Positions 1-7,455 of a stretch of 34,680 nucleotides of DNA are shown here, piece after piece (positions within the stretch are counted from its first letter, which is position 1; each line of letters opens with the position of its first letter). The notes beneath the pieces were generated by a model. That model had not been told where the DNA came from and searched no databases. It saw only the letters and a list, made by a program, of their open reading frames with translations. Origin of the DNA: CAZDDI01 sp964504195 (GTDB taxonomy: Bacteria; Chloroflexota; Anaerolineae; B4-G1; SLSP01). Made by a program: the position numbers and the translations under genes. The stretch spans positions 1-34,680 of the forward strand of contig CAZDDI010000050.1 in NCBI GenBank assembly GCA_964504195.1. The letters are read 5' to 3'.

Positions 1-280
1 AGAAGCCCGGTGGCTGAGCCTGCCGAAGCCTCTCCCGGTTGCCCTACGGCATTGTCTTAGACGGCAGTCGCGCAAAAGTCACCCTGTCACAGCCGTCAAT
101 ATGCGTTTTTTGAGCATACTACAGGGTTAGTTTTACGGTACGGCGAATAAAGAGTGATTGTAGCATCAAGCCTCTCAAACCTGCCCGGTCTCGACCAGCC
201 TGACCAACGATGAGATTTCCGAATAAGTACGCAATCCTGTTGTTAATACAAAAATTATTTATCACTGGGGGAAACAATCA
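1..280. other. Intergenic, no gene recognised
   Basis: No convincing coding frame or RNA gene is seen before the small membrane-protein gene. The first 30 bases carry a CCTGCCGAAGCC-type motif resembling half of the palindrome at 13616-13660, so this may be the edge of a dispersed repeat. The region just upstream of 281 is A/T-rich and presumably holds the promoter, but no clear -35/-10 pair stands out. Confidence 0.5.
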
Positions 281-691
281 ATGGAGAAACGCTATCGTGT
301 TTTACGATTTGTGGCAACACTGTGGAAAATTCTGGCCTGGGTAATCCTGCTAGTGGGGATGTTGGCCTCTATTGCTACCCTGGCCGGTGTGCTGATGGGC
401 GGCGCGCAGTTGCGCTCATACTTCGACTCCGGCATTGTGCCATTCAGCCCGGTAGTGGGAGGCATTATTGCCTTTGTGGGTGGAGTCCTATTTAGCGTGT
501 TCAACTTCCTGGCTATTTACGCGCTCGGCGAATTCCTGCACTTGCTCGTCGGCTTGGAAGAGAATACCCGTGCGACAGCCGCTATGCTCCAGCAGCTACG
601 CCCCGCAACCCCGCCATCGGGCTATCCGCGTGCTTACGCGCAACCGACGGCGCCTTCCACACCCCCGCCACAGGGAAACAATTACAGCTAA
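281..691 (+). CDS. Small two-TM membrane protein with proline-rich tail
   Basis: A 136-residue protein. Residues about 12-40 and 57-90 are strongly hydrophobic and read as two transmembrane segments, with a glycine-rich turn between them. The C-terminal 30 residues are rich in Pro, Ala, Thr and Gln and are probably a disordered cytoplasmic tail. A GGGGG tract eleven bases before the ATG is a weak ribosome binding site. The general layout resembles small DUF4282-type membrane proteins, but I cannot assign a family or function. The gene stands alone; its stop codon lies within a direct repeat that borders a palindromic element, so its 3' end may have been touched by that insertion. The coding assignment rests on length, codon-like composition and coherent membrane topology. 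Confidence 0.75.
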   Translation: MEKRYRVLRFVATLWKILAWVILLVGMLASIATLAGVLMGGAQLRSYFDSGIVPFSPVVGGIIAFVGGVLFSVFNFLAIYALGEFLHLLVGLEENTRATAAMLQQLRPATPPSGYPRAYAQPTAPSTPPPQGNNYS

Positions 692-827
692 GCTCAATAC
701 GGTTCAGTTAAGCCCGGTGGCAACCGAGTTTTGCGATTAAAACCGCTGTAAAGAGGCATTTGGGGGTGGGTGGGCTGTGCCCACCCACCCCCAAATGCCC
801 TTAACTGAACTGTATTACAGCTAAGCT
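681..827. repeat. MITE-like nested palindrome with flanking direct repeats
   Basis: Terminal inverted repeats at 696-712 and 800-816 match at 16 of 17 positions. Inside is a perfect 20-bp inverted repeat (755-774 with 780-799, loop CTGTG) made of G-runs on one arm and C-runs on the other. The whole is bordered by ATTACAGCTAAGCT at 681-694 and again at 814-827, which reads like a target-site duplication of 11-14 bp, three bases of which overlap the right terminal repeat. There is no coding capacity. The left direct repeat contains the stop codon of the preceding gene. It may also serve as a bidirectional terminator for the two convergent genes around it. Confidence 0.7.
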
Positions 828-837
828 ATCACGCCAA

Positions 838-3800
838 TCACGGCTGCGCGACATTTACTTCCGTCACCCATAATCCATCGCGGCCATCGGATGTTGTAAG
901 ACGTGCACCATCCGGCGCATACAAGCCGGCTAGAAGCGTGTATACACCAGCGGGCACGTGAGCGGGCAGATGCAAAACATGCTCATCCAGCACAACTTCA
1001 CCGGGCAGCCAACCTGTGGTAGGGCGATGCCATTGCGCCGGCTCACCGTCCGACTGGGCCAGTAACTCCCCAGCAGGTGAAAGCAGATGCAGGAAGACGC
1101 GATAGCTTATTTCCGTCTCTGCCTCGGAGCGCCAGACCAATGTCACATGGAGATCCGCTGGGGCGGAAACTACGGTTACAGGTTGTATATCAGCGCCCAA
1201 TAATCTAATTACTTCACCAAGTAGCTCATCAACCGGCAAGGGCAATACCGGAGCCTCCCAAAGGCGTGTTGGCGAGGTCACACGCAACACGCCGAGCGGC
1301 AACGCACTTGTCACGCCCGAACGCACCTGCCAGGTATGTTCCCCATCCGGCGTATACACCGGCAAGCGCAGCACCACTTCCATGCGCAGCCGATCGCCAA
1401 CCTGCCAGTGCGTGAGCGGATAGCTACGCGCTACAGGCAACATGTCCTCATAAAGTATGTCTCCCTGCTCCGCTGCCAGGCTAAGCGCCACCCAGCCCTC
1501 ATCCGCCACCGCTTGCGGTTGCTCCACTTGCCAAAGCAGCGTGAGCCGCACTATATCGCCTGGCGCAGCGCTGCGCCGATCAATGCGGCTACCCAACAAT
1601 CGCAGGCCCGTCCAGGGCTGAGACTGCGGGGCAAGCATCAGACCAGTTTCCAACGGAAGCGCCCCCCGTCCAGGCTGCGAGACACGCAACGCCCCAATGG
1701 AATGCGCCGCCACGGTCTGGCCGATATCACGACGAACCAACGCCACGCGGAACGTGTATTCGCCAGGTGGCGCACCATCCACCAAGCGCAAGAGACGGGA
1801 ATCCATAACATAACCATCCACAGGCCACAAATCAGTACCTGGCGCAAAGCGCCAATCACGCGGGCGTACCAGCTCACCGCTGCTCCACGGGAACCCATCA
1901 GCAGCGACGATATGAAGGGCCACGTCGTACACCACACCCAGCGGGCGTTGCGGTTGCCAATAGAGCGTCACCGCGACCTCGTCAGCAGCAGTAATTTGCG
2001 CAGCGGATTGCTCGTAACCCAGCAGCCGCACTTCACCAACGAAGTCGAGCAACAACGGATGCTGCGCACCTCGCAACCCGGTAGATTCCAGTGTAGCGCA
2101 GCGCAGCGGGGTTTCGACGCGCGCGAAGAAGGCTCCGGTCGCCAACACCAGCCCGGAAAGCAGCAGGAGCCACCGCTGCGGGAAGGCAGGCAGCGTCTGC
2201 GGCACGCGCGTCGGCCAACGCCAGACACCCATGGCTACCAGCACCAACAACGCCAGCACACTCATTGCAACACCTAGCATACGCGGCGGCGTCGAGCCGA
2301 AGTGGATGCGCAACGTGTGTACCCCGGCGGGAATCTCAAACTCCAGTAGCCCGCTAGTTTCAGCAGGGCGCGTGGGCAACGGTTGACCGTCAAGCGTGAC
2401 CCGCCAGCCAGGAAAGTAGAACTGGCGATAGGTCAGCCAGGCCGGGCCATCCACTTGTATACGATAGGTAGCATCCAGCACTGAGCCGCGCAGCCTCTCA
2501 ACCTGTATGCCCGGCGGCGCAACCAGCCGGTCGGGTGATAGGCCCACGGCCAGCTGTTGACGAAGTTCCACGTCGTCAGGAATCTCTTCCACCCACCGAG
2601 GCAGAAATTCACCTAATGTGGTGGTACCGATGAAGAACGGCGGCTGCTCAAAAGCCATGAGATGGCCCAGCGTAGGCGACTCAGGGACAGGCTCACGGGG
2701 CATGAAGAGCCAGGGAACGGCGGACATGGTCAACAACAGCGTGAGCAGCGCCAGGAGTGGCAACCCGCGCCGATTACGATCGAGGTTAGCGCAGGTCGCG
2801 GCGAGCAACAGCGCGCCCGCCAGCGACGCCGGGCCGAGAAAACGCCAGGGGTACAAGGTCTGGCGTAACAACGGTAAGGTATCCCAGACCGGGCGGGCCG
2901 CCGGAGTGATGAGCGCAGTACAGAGCAACAAAACTGCGCCCCAGAGCGCCATTTCGCGGCGTGTGTTAAGCGAAAGCCCCCGCCAGCGCCATACGAAGAG
3001 CAACACCGCCAAGAGCAACGCTACCTGTGGCAACGCGCGCACCACCGGCGGGTTGACCAGGGCCGGGTCGGCAGGGAGGTGCGGCCAAGCCAGCAGCTCC
3101 CCCAGCGACATGAAGTTCTCCTCGTAGCTGTAACCTAAGCTGATGCTAAAGTCCGTGCGTGTAAACTGCACTTCGGCCAGGGTAGGGAGCCAGAAAAAGG
3201 TCGTCAATAATATACCTAGCGCCAGGCCAGCGACTGGCTGCCACAAGCACCGCCAACCTGTCTGCCTGCCCATCCACAGCAGCAGCAGGCCGATAGGCAG
3301 CAGAAATTGAAAGGTAATGGGAAAGTGACTGAGAAAGGCGGCCGCAAAAGCGACAGCAACCAACGCTATCCAGCGTCCTCCGTGTAGAACAGAACGGCGC
3401 AATGCAAACAGCAAGAGAGGCAACATCATCAGCGCCTGGTTTTCCGGCAGGCCCCCGCGCACGTGCGCATCATAGAGCAAGTATGGACTATAGACGTAGG
3501 CCAGCGCCCCTATCCAACCGGGGACCGGCCCGAACAAATCGCGAGCTAAGAGATATGTAAACCAGAACGTCAATACACAATGCGTCACCACTGCGGCACG
3601 ATAGGCAGTGGCCAGTGGTAACCCAATCAAGTGAAACATCCCGACCAGATAATGGGAAAGGGCAGGGAAGAAGTTGAAAACGGGGTAGCCGAAGCCATGC
3701 ACCAGGTCTGGCGACCAACGCGGCCAAAGTTCTCCCGCGCGCACGAGACGATCGAGCGCGAGCGTACGGTACAAGTGAGGAAGCGCATCATTGGTACGTG

Positions 3801-3924
3801 GAAGTCCCGCACCAGCGACGTAAGGCCAGGCTGCGGGCAGCGCAGCGATAGCAAGTAGCAACCAGGGCAAGGCCGCCCAGGCCCAGCGCGCAGGCCGGAT
3901 GGATATAATGGGCGAATCGGTCAT
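838..3924 (-). CDS. Large multispanning membrane protein, PTPS-related/YfhO-like, with C-terminal beta repeats
   Basis: A 1028-residue protein. The first roughly 420 residues hold about ten hydrophobic helices separated by short loops, with the motif pattern (GYPVFNFFPALSHYLVG, later YSPYLLYDAHVRGGLPE) that I associate with the PTPS-related/YfhO GT-C-like membrane family. One more membrane helix follows near residue 560. Before it lies a soluble domain (about 440-550) with the YFPGWRVTLDG motif common in YfhO-type proteins. The C-terminal 400 residues contain three related beta-rich units, each opening with a [VL]RLLG motif (around 635, 775 and 898). The family is thought to transfer or flip glycans at the membrane; substrate unknown here. 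The start ATG is preceded by GGAGAGGTT. It lies downstream of the foldase gene beyond a terminator hairpin, so is probably its own unit. Confidence 0.8.
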   Translation of the reverse strand: MTDSPIISIRPARWAWAALPWLLLAIAALPAAWPYVAGAGLPRTNDALPHLYRTLALDRLVRAGELWPRWSPDLVHGFGYPVFNFFPALSHYLVGMFHLIGLPLATAYRAAVVTHCVLTFWFTYLLARDLFGPVPGWIGALAYVYSPYLLYDAHVRGGLPENQALMMLPLLLFALRRSVLHGGRWIALVAVAFAAAFLSHFPITFQFLLPIGLLLLWMGRQTGWRCLWQPVAGLALGILLTTFFWLPTLAEVQFTRTDFSISLGYSYEENFMSLGELLAWPHLPADPALVNPPVVRALPQVALLLAVLLFVWRWRGLSLNTRREMALWGAVLLLCTALITPAARPVWDTLPLLRQTLYPWRFLGPASLAGALLLAATCANLDRNRRGLPLLALLTLLLTMSAVPWLFMPREPVPESPTLGHLMAFEQPPFFIGTTTLGEFLPRWVEEIPDDVELRQQLAVGLSPDRLVAPPGIQVERLRGSVLDATYRIQVDGPAWLTYRQFYFPGWRVTLDGQPLPTRPAETSGLLEFEIPAGVHTLRIHFGSTPPRMLGVAMSVLALLVLVAMGVWRWPTRVPQTLPAFPQRWLLLLSGLVLATGAFFARVETPLRCATLESTGLRGAQHPLLLDFVGEVRLLGYEQSAAQITAADEVAVTLYWQPQRPLGVVYDVALHIVAADGFPWSSGELVRPRDWRFAPGTDLWPVDGYVMDSRLLRLVDGAPPGEYTFRVALVRRDIGQTVAAHSIGALRVSQPGRGALPLETGLMLAPQSQPWTGLRLLGSRIDRRSAAPGDIVRLTLLWQVEQPQAVADEGWVALSLAAEQGDILYEDMLPVARSYPLTHWQVGDRLRMEVVLRLPVYTPDGEHTWQVRSGVTSALPLGVLRVTSPTRLWEAPVLPLPVDELLGEVIRLLGADIQPVTVVSAPADLHVTLVWRSEAETEISYRVFLHLLSPAGELLAQSDGEPAQWHRPTTGWLPGEVVLDEHVLHLPAHVPAGVYTLLAGLYAPDGARLTTSDGRDGLWVTEVNVAQP

Positions 3925-3983
3925 AACCTCTCCGGTATAGTGACTTGGTGAGCGTTCCTACATTATACCATTACAGGTAAAAC

Positions 3984-4013
3984 AACACGGCGCGGGATAC
4001 CCCGCGCCGTGTT
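3984..4013 (-). terminator. Terminator hairpin after foldase gene
   Basis: A perfect 13-bp inverted repeat (AACACGGCGCGGG with CCCGCGCCGTGTT) around a 4-base loop. On the minus strand it is followed by TGTTTTACC, a short T tract. It sits 24 bp after the foldase stop codon and 60 bp before the next start codon. Confidence 0.8.
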
Positions 4014-4037
4014 ACATGCAACTGTCTTTAAGCTACC

Positions 4038-5210
4038 CTACTGCGTAGGCGTGGCCTTTTCCCAGGCAGGCGAAAAGCGCGTTACTTTTTCTTCCAGCTG
4101 TTGTGTGAGCCAGACATTATACTGCTCAGTGCGACTCTGACTTAGCATACTTTCATCAAGCGGGTGGTTTTCCTCACGCCCGGTGATGTACAACACATAA
4201 AAGTTACCATCAAGAGCTTGTGCCGGAGCAGTAGCCTGGTTCAGAGGGGTGTTGAAAGCTAGCTGCTCTAACTCAGCGCCCAATTGCTCGGCAATAACAC
4301 CTTCCGCTAACCAAGGAACTTCCCCCGCATTGACCGAAGGGTCTTCGATGGCCTGCGCCTGCAACTCCGAAATGATGGCGGCGATGTCTTCCCCAGCATT
4401 AACGCGGGCTTGCAATAGCAGCGCAACTTCTTCCGTTTCAGCAACTAGAAAAGATAACTCGACATGCGGCGCGGTTGTGACCAAGTCTTGTCCGAGAAGC
4501 AGCTTTAGTTCTTCACGCAATAGTTCCGCTTCAATCATCGCTTCGAAGTCAACTTGCTTGAACTGCGTTACCCGCTGAATACCCTCCAGGAAATCGGCGT
4601 ACCCAGTGGCATAATCTGTTGGAATGCTGTTCGCCGTTTCATCAAGCGTTGTGGTCTCTGTTAGCGTAGACGCTGCCTGTAGGTAGCCCTGCGCCAACAA
4701 TGTTTGCCGAATGGTCTCTTCCATCTGAGCAGGCGTAATGACTATGCCGCGCGCCGCTGCTTCCTGACGCACCAATTCTTCTTCCGCCATTTTATCCAAC
4801 ACGTCACTACCAAACAAGACCGCCAGTTCGGGTCTCAACTGGTTTTGTAGATTGGCGATTTCGGATTCAAACTGTTGCGTAAATGAAGCAGCGTTTTCCG
4901 GGTCCATCTGGCTAAACTGCGTGATATAGTTGTTGTATGTGTTAATCGTTGCACGCACTAGTGCTCGTTCATATTTCACCCGACGTTGGTATTGGCCTGC
5001 CGGAATATTGGTGGTACCTACCTGCATTACAGGTTGGCGCTCATCAATGATCAGCTGCTTAACCAGCCCATAGCCGAGGACCAAAACGATAATTACGCCT
5101 AGAGCGACTGCGCCCCAAATCATTTTGCGTTCCAGAAGCATTTCCTGGGCGCGGCGCGCAGATTGCCGGCGAGTAGGGGACTTTTCCGGCTGTACTTTCT
5201 TGTGCGACAT
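4038..5210 (-). CDS. Membrane-anchored SurA/PrsA-like foldase (peptidyl-prolyl isomerase family)
   Basis: A 390-residue protein with a basic N-terminus and one transmembrane helix at about 31-53, so most of it faces the cell exterior. Residues about 60-240 form a helical SurA-N-like chaperone domain. Residues about 250-360 look like a degenerate parvulin (PPIC) domain: ARVNAGEDIAAII followed by NAGEVPWLAEG and a short beta strand ending YVLYITGRE, the usual order of parvulin elements. Proteins of this type help secreted proteins fold after export. The ATG has GGGAGGATAAAGC in front. It is separated from rpsR by a hairpin, and may be co-transcribed with the ribosomal operon by read-through. 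Catalytic isomerase activity is not certain because the parvulin core is poorly conserved. Confidence 0.85.
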   Translation of the reverse strand: MSHKKVQPEKSPTRRQSARRAQEMLLERKMIWGAVALGVIIVLVLGYGLVKQLIIDERQPVMQVGTTNIPAGQYQRRVKYERALVRATINTYNNYITQFSQMDPENAASFTQQFESEIANLQNQLRPELAVLFGSDVLDKMAEEELVRQEAAARGIVITPAQMEETIRQTLLAQGYLQAASTLTETTTLDETANSIPTDYATGYADFLEGIQRVTQFKQVDFEAMIEAELLREELKLLLGQDLVTTAPHVELSFLVAETEEVALLLQARVNAGEDIAAIISELQAQAIEDPSVNAGEVPWLAEGVIAEQLGAELEQLAFNTPLNQATAPAQALDGNFYVLYITGREENHPLDESMLSQSRTEQYNVWLTQQLEEKVTRFSPAWEKATPTQ

Positions 5211-5229
5211 GCTTTATCCTCCCATAAAT

Positions 5230-5259
5230 ACAGGGCATAGGAGATTTCCTATGCCCTGT
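5230..5259 (-). terminator. Hairpin between rpsR and foldase gene
   Basis: A perfect 13-bp inverted repeat, ACAGGGCATAGGA with TCCTATGCCCTGT, around a GATT loop, 17 bp after the rpsR stop. The minus-strand sequence after it (ATTTATGGG) has only a weak T tract, so it may act as a partial terminator or as an mRNA 3'-end stabiliser. Confidence 0.7.
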
Positions 5260-5276
5260 GCAGATTGTGGGCGAAC

Positions 5277-5534
5277 TTAAATCTCCATCCCCTGTTCAGT
5301 GACGAAGGGAAGGAGCGCCATATGCCGAGCGCGTTTCACGGCGACGGTAATCATGCGTTGGTGCTTGGCGCACATGTTTGTTTGGCGACGGGGACGAATC
5401 TTACCCCGATCACTCACGAAGCGATGCATTACGTCCATTTGTTTGTAATCAATGCTGTTGATGCTCTCGCTGCAATAGTAACACACTTTGCGGCGCGGGT
5501 TGAACCTTCGCCGATTGCGAAATCCGTTGCTCAC
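5277..5534 (-). CDS. rpsR: 30S ribosomal protein S18
   Basis: An 85-residue basic protein with the S18 core: KVCYYC, then IDYKQMDVMHRFVSDRGKI, then RRQTNMCAKHQRMI. Length is normal. Cysteines 18, 21 and 55 with His58 form a CxxC...CxxH set, i.e. the zinc-binding (C+) form of the protein. S18 pairs with S6 on the platform of the small subunit, which fits its place in the rpsF-ssb-rpsR cluster. The start is GTG with AAGGAG ten bases upstream. It follows ssb by 21 bp. The usual fourth gene, rplI, is not downstream. Confidence 0.97.
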   Translation of the reverse strand: MSNGFRNRRRFNPRRKVCYYCSESINSIDYKQMDVMHRFVSDRGKIRPRRQTNMCAKHQRMITVAVKRARHMALLPFVTEQGMEI

Positions 5535-5555
5535 TGTATTGCTCTCCTTACTGCT

Positions 5556-5957
5556 TTAGAACGGTGTTGTTTCAGTTAGATCTTCGCCCGGCTCTGCCTC
5601 TAAAGGCTCTTCATCTAAAACGCCATCCGGGCTTAAGAAAATCAGCTCTTGCGCCACCAGCTCGGTGCGATGATGCCGCTGACCTTCAGGGGATTCCCAG
5701 GAGCGGGTTTGCAACCGCCCCTCAACATAAACCTGGTCGCCCTTGCGCAACCGCTTCTTGCACAGCTCTGCCAATCCACCCCAAGCCACGACATGAAACC
5801 ATTCCGTCTCTTCCTGTCGCTCCCCATCGCTATTGGTCCAACCACGCGATGTTGCCACACTGAACGAGACTACGGCGCGCCCGCTAGCAGTAAACCGCAT
5901 TTCCGGGTCACGCCCCAGGCGTCCGATAATCAAGACTTTGTTGAGACCTCGCGCCAT
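5556..5957 (-). CDS. ssb: Single-stranded DNA-binding protein
   Basis: A 133-residue OB-fold protein beginning MARGLNKVLIIGRLGRDPEMR, with the conserved WFHVVAWGGLAE and GDQVYVEGRL segments. A short acidic C-terminal tail ends in TTPF, matching the protein-interaction tip of bacterial SSBs, which recruits repair and replication partners. The ATG at 5957 is chosen over a GTG-type start six codons earlier because AGAAGGATATACT lies directly before it and because the family starts here. It lies between rpsR and rpsF in the standard operon order, so is co-expressed with ribosomal proteins. Confidence 0.96.
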   Translation of the reverse strand: MARGLNKVLIIGRLGRDPEMRFTASGRAVVSFSVATSRGWTNSDGERQEETEWFHVVAWGGLAELCKKRLRKGDQVYVEGRLQTRSWESPEGQRHHRTELVAQELIFLSPDGVLDEEPLEAEPGEDLTETTPF

Positions 5958-6069
5958 AGTATATCCTTCTCGCAAACCCTGGGTGATTTAGTACAGGCTA
6001 CACGATGCTACACCAAACAACTGGCAGTCTAGCGCAATCAGCAATTTTTCACTTGGGCTTTAACCTGGT

Positions 6070-6468
6070 TTAGTCGTCATCCTCCATATCGTCGTCGTCG
6101 TCATAATCGTCGTCGTCATCATTGTTGTTGGGGATGAATTTCCTGGGGGCAGCAGGCTGCTGCTCAAGCGTCGGAACTTCATCCAAACGCAGAATCAGTT
6201 CACGTAGCACGCCTTCAACCAACAACAGGTTACGTTCGAAGGGCTTGACGCTCTCTGCATCCATCGAAAAATGCACAAGATAGTAATAGCCTTCACGCTG
6301 CTTGCGAATAGCATACGCTAAACGGCGCAGTCCCCAAGGCTCAAACCGAAGGATTTCTGCTTGTCCTTCTGTCAAATAACCGCGTACACGGTTCAATAGC
6401 GCCTCGCGCTCCTCTTCGTTGAGCGCTGGGCTTACGATAAACAACAGCTCATAATCTCGCTTAGCCAA
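6070..6468 (-). CDS. rpsF: 30S ribosomal protein S6 with acidic tail
   Basis: A 132-residue protein with the S6 signature: MAKRDYELLFIV at the start, RGYLTEGQAEI, WGLRRLAYAIRKQREGYYYLVHF, and a helix ending LRLDEVP. The start is a TTG at 6468: AGGAGG lies ten bases upstream and the family begins at this residue. A longer frame open to 6573 runs into the likely promoter and has no family match in its extra part. The last 20 residues are almost all Asp, an encoded polyacidic tail. S6 binds S18 on the 30S platform. It heads the rpsF-ssb-rpsR operon. Confidence 0.95.
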   Translation of the reverse strand: MAKRDYELLFIVSPALNEEEREALLNRVRGYLTEGQAEILRFEPWGLRRLAYAIRKQREGYYYLVHFSMDAESVKPFERNLLLVEGVLRELILRLDEVPTLEQQPAAPRKFIPNNNDDDDDYDDDDDMEDDD

Positions 6469-6545
6469 AACGGGTATACCTCCTATCCATGGAATTTGCT
6501 CCTGCTCGGGGGCAGGAACGGAAGGCCGTTGGCCGTAACTAGCGA

Positions 6546-6573
6546 ATCCTACCACAAAACTGAGATTTAGCAA
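6546..6573 (-). promoter_or_regulatory. Probable promoter of rpsF operon
   Basis: On the minus strand, TTGCTA (6573-6568) and TAGGAT (6551-6546) are separated by 16 bp, a reasonable sigma70-like pair. It lies between the rnpB hairpin and the rpsF start and would give a leader of about 70 nt. The leader contains CCTGC/GCAGG with a CCCCGA loop. Confidence 0.55.
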
Positions 6574-6593
6574 CCACCATACTGCCCTATTTC

Positions 6594-6629
6594 AAGCCCC
6601 GGCAGATTTCAAAAAATCTACCGGGGCTT
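6594..6629 (-). terminator. Hairpin after RNase P RNA
   Basis: AAGCCCCGGCAGATTT pairs with AAATCTACCGGGGCTT with one mismatch, just beyond the 3' end of rnpB. The T tract following on the minus strand is poor, so it may be a processing or weak termination signal. Confidence 0.65.
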
Positions 6630-6641
6630 AGCGTATATATT

Positions 6642-7022
6642 GAGGCTGAGTAAGCCTATAAGCCGGATTCTGTCTGGAATGATCATCTATCTGCGAACGC
6701 AGTTACCTACGCCCTCTAGCGACCTACCCGGAAATTGCTCCTGACGGAGAGGGAACGGGTCGCTCCCCGGCCTTGCGGCCTGCCTTCCTGCTTGGTCTTG
6801 CTCCAAACGGGGGTTGCCTGGCCGTGCCAGTTACCCGACACGCCGGTGGTCTCTTACACCACCTTTTCACCCTTACCTCTAGCCGTAGCCGAGGCGGTCT
6901 GTTTCTGTGGCCCTGTCCGCGGGTCGCCCCACCCGGGTGTTACCCGGCGTCCTACCCTGTGGAGTCCGGACTTTCCTCGCTTCACGCATGGCGAAACGCG
7001 ATCACCCAGCCTACTCAACCTC
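6642..7022 (-). ncRNA. rnpB: RNase P RNA, bacterial type A
   Basis: On the minus strand the 5' half carries GCGAGGAAAGTCCGGACTCC followed by ACAGGGTAGGACGCCGGGTAAC, and the 3' half ends CAGAATCCGGCTTATAGGC, the conserved P4 strands and CR regions of bacterial RNase P RNA. GAGGTTGAGTAGG at the 5' end pairs with CTTACTCAGCCTC at the 3' end to form P1, which fixes both ends. The RNA is the catalytic subunit that trims 5' leaders from pre-tRNAs. Length of about 381 nt is typical. Open frames across this region are spurious. Confidence 0.97.
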
Positions 7023-7030
7023 ACTACATA

Positions 7031-7059
7031 TATATACCACACTCCAAAGGCTACGTCAA
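7031..7059 (-). promoter_or_regulatory. rnpB promoter
   Basis: On the minus strand TTGACG (7059-7054), a 17-bp spacer and TATATA (7036-7031) lie about nine bases before the P1-defined 5' end of rnpB. The spacing and position agree with a strong sigma70-type promoter. Confidence 0.85.
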
Positions 7060-7077
7060 TGCCGTGCCGATAACCGG

Positions 7078-7281
7078 GTATAGGACAAATTATTGGAGAT
7101 TTTCCCCCTTTCCCGCGCAAGCGGGGGAAAGGGGGGGTGTTTTCGCCCCCTCCCCGCGCCGCCTAGCGGCGCGGGGAGGGGGCCAGGGGGAGAGGCAAAA
7201 TTCTCAACATGAAACAGCCGACAAGTCTGGGAGGTATTTTTCAGATAAGAATCGTTCTTTATCCAATAATTTGTCGTATAC
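7078..7281. repeat. Composite palindrome with terminal inverted repeats
   Basis: Outer 20-bp arms at 7078-7097 and 7262-7281 match at 19 positions. Within lie two G/C hairpins: 7104-7135 (C5TTTCCCGC against its G-rich complement with a small bulge) and 7146-7182 (17-bp perfect arms, loop CTA). No coding capacity. It lies upstream of rnpB in the long space before the phospholipase gene, and looks like a non-autonomous repeat carrying a common C5/G5 hairpin repeat inside it. Confidence 0.7.
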
Positions 7282-7337
7282 CTCCGATAACCCGATGCCG
7301 CAACCGAATGAGCGAATGTTATTGAAAGGTAACTACT

Positions 7338-7440
7338 CAGCCTCGTCATTGCGAGCCGCGTCTGCGCGGCAGCCGTTCGTCTCCGAACGGCGCAATCCCG
7401 TTCATGGTTGAGATTGCTTCGCCGCAGCGTGACTCATGGC
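7338..7440. repeat. CATTGCGAG/GATTGCTTCGCCGC-type dispersed repeat
   Basis: CGTCATTGCGAG at about 7344 and GAGATTGCTTCGCCGC at about 7410 are the two halves of a repeat type common in many bacterial genomes, where CATTGCGAG and GAGATTGCTTCG occur in one intergenic unit. A CCGTTCG/CGAACGG hairpin lies between them. It ends next to the stop codon of the phospholipase gene and may act as a transcript end. Confidence 0.5.
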
Positions 7441-7455
7441 AACTATTCGCCCCGA

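Noticed and set aside
100..170. GGTTAGTTTTACGGTACGGCG, faintly like the antisense of a 23S rRNA segment
   Set aside because: The similarity covers about 20 bases and the flanks do not fit any conserved 23S helix.
1336..2277. A 313-codon plus-strand frame opposite the 1028-residue membrane protein
   Set aside because: It is a mirror frame of a confident gene; its translation is rich in His, Arg and Gln with no domain pattern.
7090..7200. CRISPR-like repeat cluster
   Set aside because: The repeats are two different hairpins with no regular spacing and no spacers; no cas gene is near.
6735..7411. Long open frames on both strands over the RNase P region
   Set aside because: They coincide with rnpB and the G/C palindromes; the RNA match is clear and the translations have no family character.
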